DNA of 36,362 nt, taken from positions 1 to 36,362 of the forward strand of contig JBFMGX010000016.1 of assembly GCA_040752595.1 (NCBI GenBank). Direction: 5' to 3'. Position 1 is the first letter of the stretch. Each line of letters opens with the position of its first letter. The position numbers and the translations under genes are program-made. The DNA comes from Candidatus Zixiibacteriota bacterium (GTDB lineage: Bacteria > Zixibacteria > MSB-5A5 > WJJR01). Below, piece after piece: positions 34,036 to 36,362 of the stretch. The notes under the pieces are model-generated. The model was not told where the DNA came from and made no database searches. It saw nothing but the letters and a program-made list of their open reading frames with translations.

Positions 34036-36362
34036 TCATGTTCGGCCCGCAGTTTAGCAATCGTGACGCCATCGCCGCCTTCGTTCCACTGACCCAGTCG
34101 CTTCGACTCGACACGGGGGTCTTTGGTCAGGAACTCGTTGACGGCGCGACGCAGAATCCCCTCCCCTTTGCCGTGGATGATGCGGACCTCCTGCCATCCG
34201 GCCAGGCGTGCGTCATCGAGATAGCGGTCCAGTGTCTCCAGCGCGTCCTCCGCCGTGAAGCCCCGCAAAGACAGCTCCGGACCGACGTCCGTCTCGGCCT
34301 GTATGCGCACCTGGCCGGGGCGTGACGAAGGAGGCGACGGCGACTCGACCCGTGCCACGGAGCCCTGATCGAGTGAATAGAGGAAATCGCCGATCCGCAC
34401 TTTGAGCTTGCCGCGCTCGGCATCGATGTCAACCACCTCTCCCTCCTTCTTGAACGCGGCGATCCAGACGCGGTCGCCGACGGCGGGCGGAGTCGCATCG
34501 GAGGGCGGAGCGGGGACGGCCAGCTCCTGCTGCTCGGCGCGAATGCCGGCCAGTCGCTCGTCGATCTTCTTGTGGGACTCCTTGACACGCGCCTTCTCCG
34601 CCTGGCTCTCGCGGATCTCCCGGACCAACTGCTCCATTTCACGGCGCGTGGTCTCAACGATACGGCGAGCTTCCGAGAGTGCCTCGCCCTTGCGTTCGGC
34701 CTCGGTCTTCTCCAATCGTTCCACGCGCGACCGGAAGAGTTCTTCGAGGGCAACGGCGGCCTTGCGGCTCTGTTCCGCAGCGGCCTGCTGTTCTCGCAGC
34801 GACGTCAATCGTTCGTCGAGCTCGTTGAGAAGCTGAGTCATGTCTTTCTCCTGCGCGCCCAACAGCGACAGGGCGCGTTCCACGACCGCATCCGGCAGAC
34901 CGAGACGACGGGCGATGTCGATCGCATACGATGCCCCGGGCAGTCCCACACGGAATTGGTAGGTCGGCGACAGCGTCTTCACATCGAACACCAGCGACGC
35001 ATTCTCAATCCGAGAATCGTGCTGAGAGAGTGTCTTGAGGGCCGAGTGATGAGTCGTTGCCACCAGCCGCGCACCGCGCTCCGTCAGGGCCGCGATCACC
35101 GCCTCGCCGAGGGCCGCACCTTCCTTGGGATCGGTCCCGGCCCCCAGCTCATCCAACAACACGAGCGTCCTCTCATCCGCCGTCGCCAGCGCCTCGCGGA
35201 TACGCAGCAAGTGAGACGAGAACGTGGACAGCGAGGATTCAATCGATTGCTCATCACCGATGTCGGCGATCACGCGGCCGAATGTGCCGATCTCTGTCCC
35301 GATCCGCGCGGGGACCGGCCATCCCGCCTGCGCCATCAACACCGACAGGCCGACCGTTTTCAAAGCGACGGTCTTGCCGCCGGTGTTGGGACCGGTGACG
35401 ATCACGACGGTGACTCGCCCGCCCAATGATAGGCTCATGGGGATAACCGGGGCACGCGCCTCCTTCGGCGTCCGTAGCGACTTCAAGATGAGAAGTGGAT
35501 GGCGGGCCTCGCGCAAGGTCAGTGTCGCGCTGTCGGTACGCTCGGCGACCACGCCGTCCACTTTCAACCCAAAACGCGCCAGTGCCTGGATGGCATCCAG
35601 CGTACCGATCGTCTGGGCATCATCCGCCAGTGCGACACGGTGCTCCCGCACCAGATCGGTCAGCTCCAGCAGAATGCGCTCGACCTCGCGCGCTTCTTCC
35701 AGCCCGAGCCGCCGCAGGCGGTTGTTGAGCTCCACGACCGACATCGGCTCGACGAACAGAGTGGCCCCTGAGGAAGAGCGATCCTGAATGACGCCGTCAT
35801 TGGCGGCGGGATCGCCTTCGCGCATGGGAATGACAAAACGGTCATTGCGCAGCGTGATCAGATCATCCATACGCGCCGGATCGGTCTTCCGCGCGGCCAA
35901 CAGGCGTTCGAGGCGGGTCACCACCGCATCCCGCGCCCCGCGCTTCTCGCGTCGGATCTTGGCCAACTCGGGAGACGCGGTGTCGGCCACATCCCCCTCG
36001 GGGCTGATGGCACGTCCGATCGCCGCCCGCAACGGGTAGATTGCGGACAGTTGCTCGAAATGCGCTTCCAGACAGGGGCATTTCTCGCGCGACACGCGGG
36101 CAAAACGCAGGAGCGCATCGACACCGGTCAGGAACTCCCCGATCTGGAGCAGAGCCGCCGCATCGAGGTGTGCCCCTTCATGCTGGGAGCGCTCCAAATG
36201 GGGACGAATATCGGGAAGCCGTGTCAGCGGGAAATCCTCGCCGACCAGCACCAAGAGCATCTCCTGGAGTTCCCCCCGCCGTCGATCCAGAACGACCGCA
36301 TCCTCGGTCGGCAGGCGGCGTCGGATTTCCTCTGAACCCATCGCCGTCAGGCACATCCCGGC
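34032..36362 (-). CDS. mutS2: Endonuclease MutS2 (N-terminus beyond window)
   Basis: MutS-homologue ATPase with a C-terminal Smr nuclease domain, linked to suppression of recombination and to rescue of collided ribosomes. 776 residues are visible and the frame is still open at the right edge; by family comparison only a few tens of N-terminal residues are missing. Seen are DRFVIPMREG and SSSGATLFVEP (clamp region), Walker A TGPNTGGKT (321-329 counted from the first visible ATG), the STFSSHL signature, Walker B LVLLDELGAGTDP, THHSALK, and a long charged coiled coil. The Smr domain at the end has ELSLRGFTAEDALETLDRYL and IIHGKGEGILR. Its stop lies in a palindrome. Confidence 0.96.
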   Translation of the reverse strand, partial: AGMCLTAMGSEEIRRRLPTEDAVVLDRRRGELQEMLLVLVGEDFPLTRLPDIRPHLERSQHEGAHLDAAALLQIGEFLTGVDALLRFARVSREKCPCLEAHFEQLSAIYPLRAAIGRAISPEGDVADTASPELAKIRREKRGARDAVVTRLERLLAARKTDPARMDDLITLRNDRFVIPMREGDPAANDGVIQDRSSSGATLFVEPMSVVELNNRLRRLGLEEAREVERILLELTDLVREHRVALADDAQTIGTLDAIQALARFGLKVDGVVAERTDSATLTLREARHPLLILKSLRTPKEARAPVIPMSLSLGGRVTVVIVTGPNTGGKTVALKTVGLSVLMAQAGWPVPARIGTEIGTFGRVIADIGDEQSIESSLSTFSSHLLRIREALATADERTLVLLDELGAGTDPKEGAALGEAVIAALTERGARLVATTHHSALKTLSQHDSRIENASLVFDVKTLSPTYQFRVGLPGASYAIDIARRLGLPDAVVERALSLLGAQEKDMTQLLNELDERLTSLREQQAAAEQSRKAAVALEELFRSRVERLEKTEAERKGEALSEARRIVETTRREMEQLVREIRESQAEKARVKESHKKIDERLAGIRAEQQELAVPAPPSDATPPAVGDRVWIAAFKKEGEVVDIDAERGKLKVRIGDFLYSLDQGSVARVESPSPPSSRPGQVRIQAETDVGPELSLRGFTAEDALETLDRYLDDARLAGWQEVRIIHGKGEGILRRAVNEFLTKDPRVESKRLGQWNEGGDGVTIAKLRAEHE

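Overview
The window is high-G+C bacterial DNA (about 60-65% by eye). Nearly every gene lies on the minus strand; the exception is a broken secreted-protein gene at the left edge. That gene ends in a Bacteroidetes/FCB-type C-terminal sorting domain (VYPNP motif). This, the short-chain acyl-CoA metabolism and the many palindromic repeats between genes suggest an uncultivated member of the FCB superphylum (Zixibacteria-like or a relative). The phylum is an inference; no rRNA gene is present.

Layout, left to right. (1) 1-1559: C-terminal part of a beta-helix/FN3/Ig-like secreted protein, with in-frame stops upstream. (2) 1570-5221: cutA, a thiamine-binding MTH1187-family gene, glyA, rpiB and ilvE. 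(3) 5390-19132: a block of acyl-CoA genes: two acyl-CoA dehydrogenases, 3-hydroxybutyryl-CoA dehydrogenase, thiolase, a CoA-binding protein, both 3-oxoacid CoA-transferase subunits, methylmalonyl-CoA epimerase, a methylmalonyl-CoA mutase large subunit, an NAD-dependent epimerase-like protein, and a three-subunit propionyl-CoA-type carboxylase (carrier, biotin carboxylase, carboxyltransferase). (4) 19157-25607: an MBL-fold hydrolase, a third acyl-CoA dehydrogenase, a REP-associated transposase (RAYT), a B12-binding mutase subunit, a second acyl-CoA mutase large subunit with isobutyryl-CoA-mutase-like residues, and the MeaB/ArgK GTPase. (5) 25608-26834: a second, different RAYT inside its own palindrome cluster, preceded by a ~101-bp tandem repeat. 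(6) 26835-36362: housekeeping genes: recJ, RNase P RNA, guaB, a coiled-coil zinc-ribbon protein, two tRNAs with a promoter and terminator, dnaG, and mutS2 running off the right edge.

How the genes fit together. IlvE opens branched-chain amino acid breakdown. The dehydrogenases, HBD, thiolase and CoA-transferase handle C4 acyl-CoA and ketone bodies. The carboxylase, epimerase and mutase take propionyl-CoA to succinyl-CoA. The second mutase could connect the two halves by turning valine-derived isobutyryl-CoA into n-butyryl-CoA. Enoyl-CoA hydratase, ETF and the branched-chain 2-oxoacid dehydrogenase are not in this window.

The most unusual layer is non-coding. At least seven families of short palindromes fill the gaps. 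Several share a 5'-GTAGG head, and in five genes (rpiB, the epimerase-like gene, mcmB, the first RAYT, mutS2) the TAG stop codon is the TAG of that head. Each of the two RAYTs sits among copies of one palindrome family.
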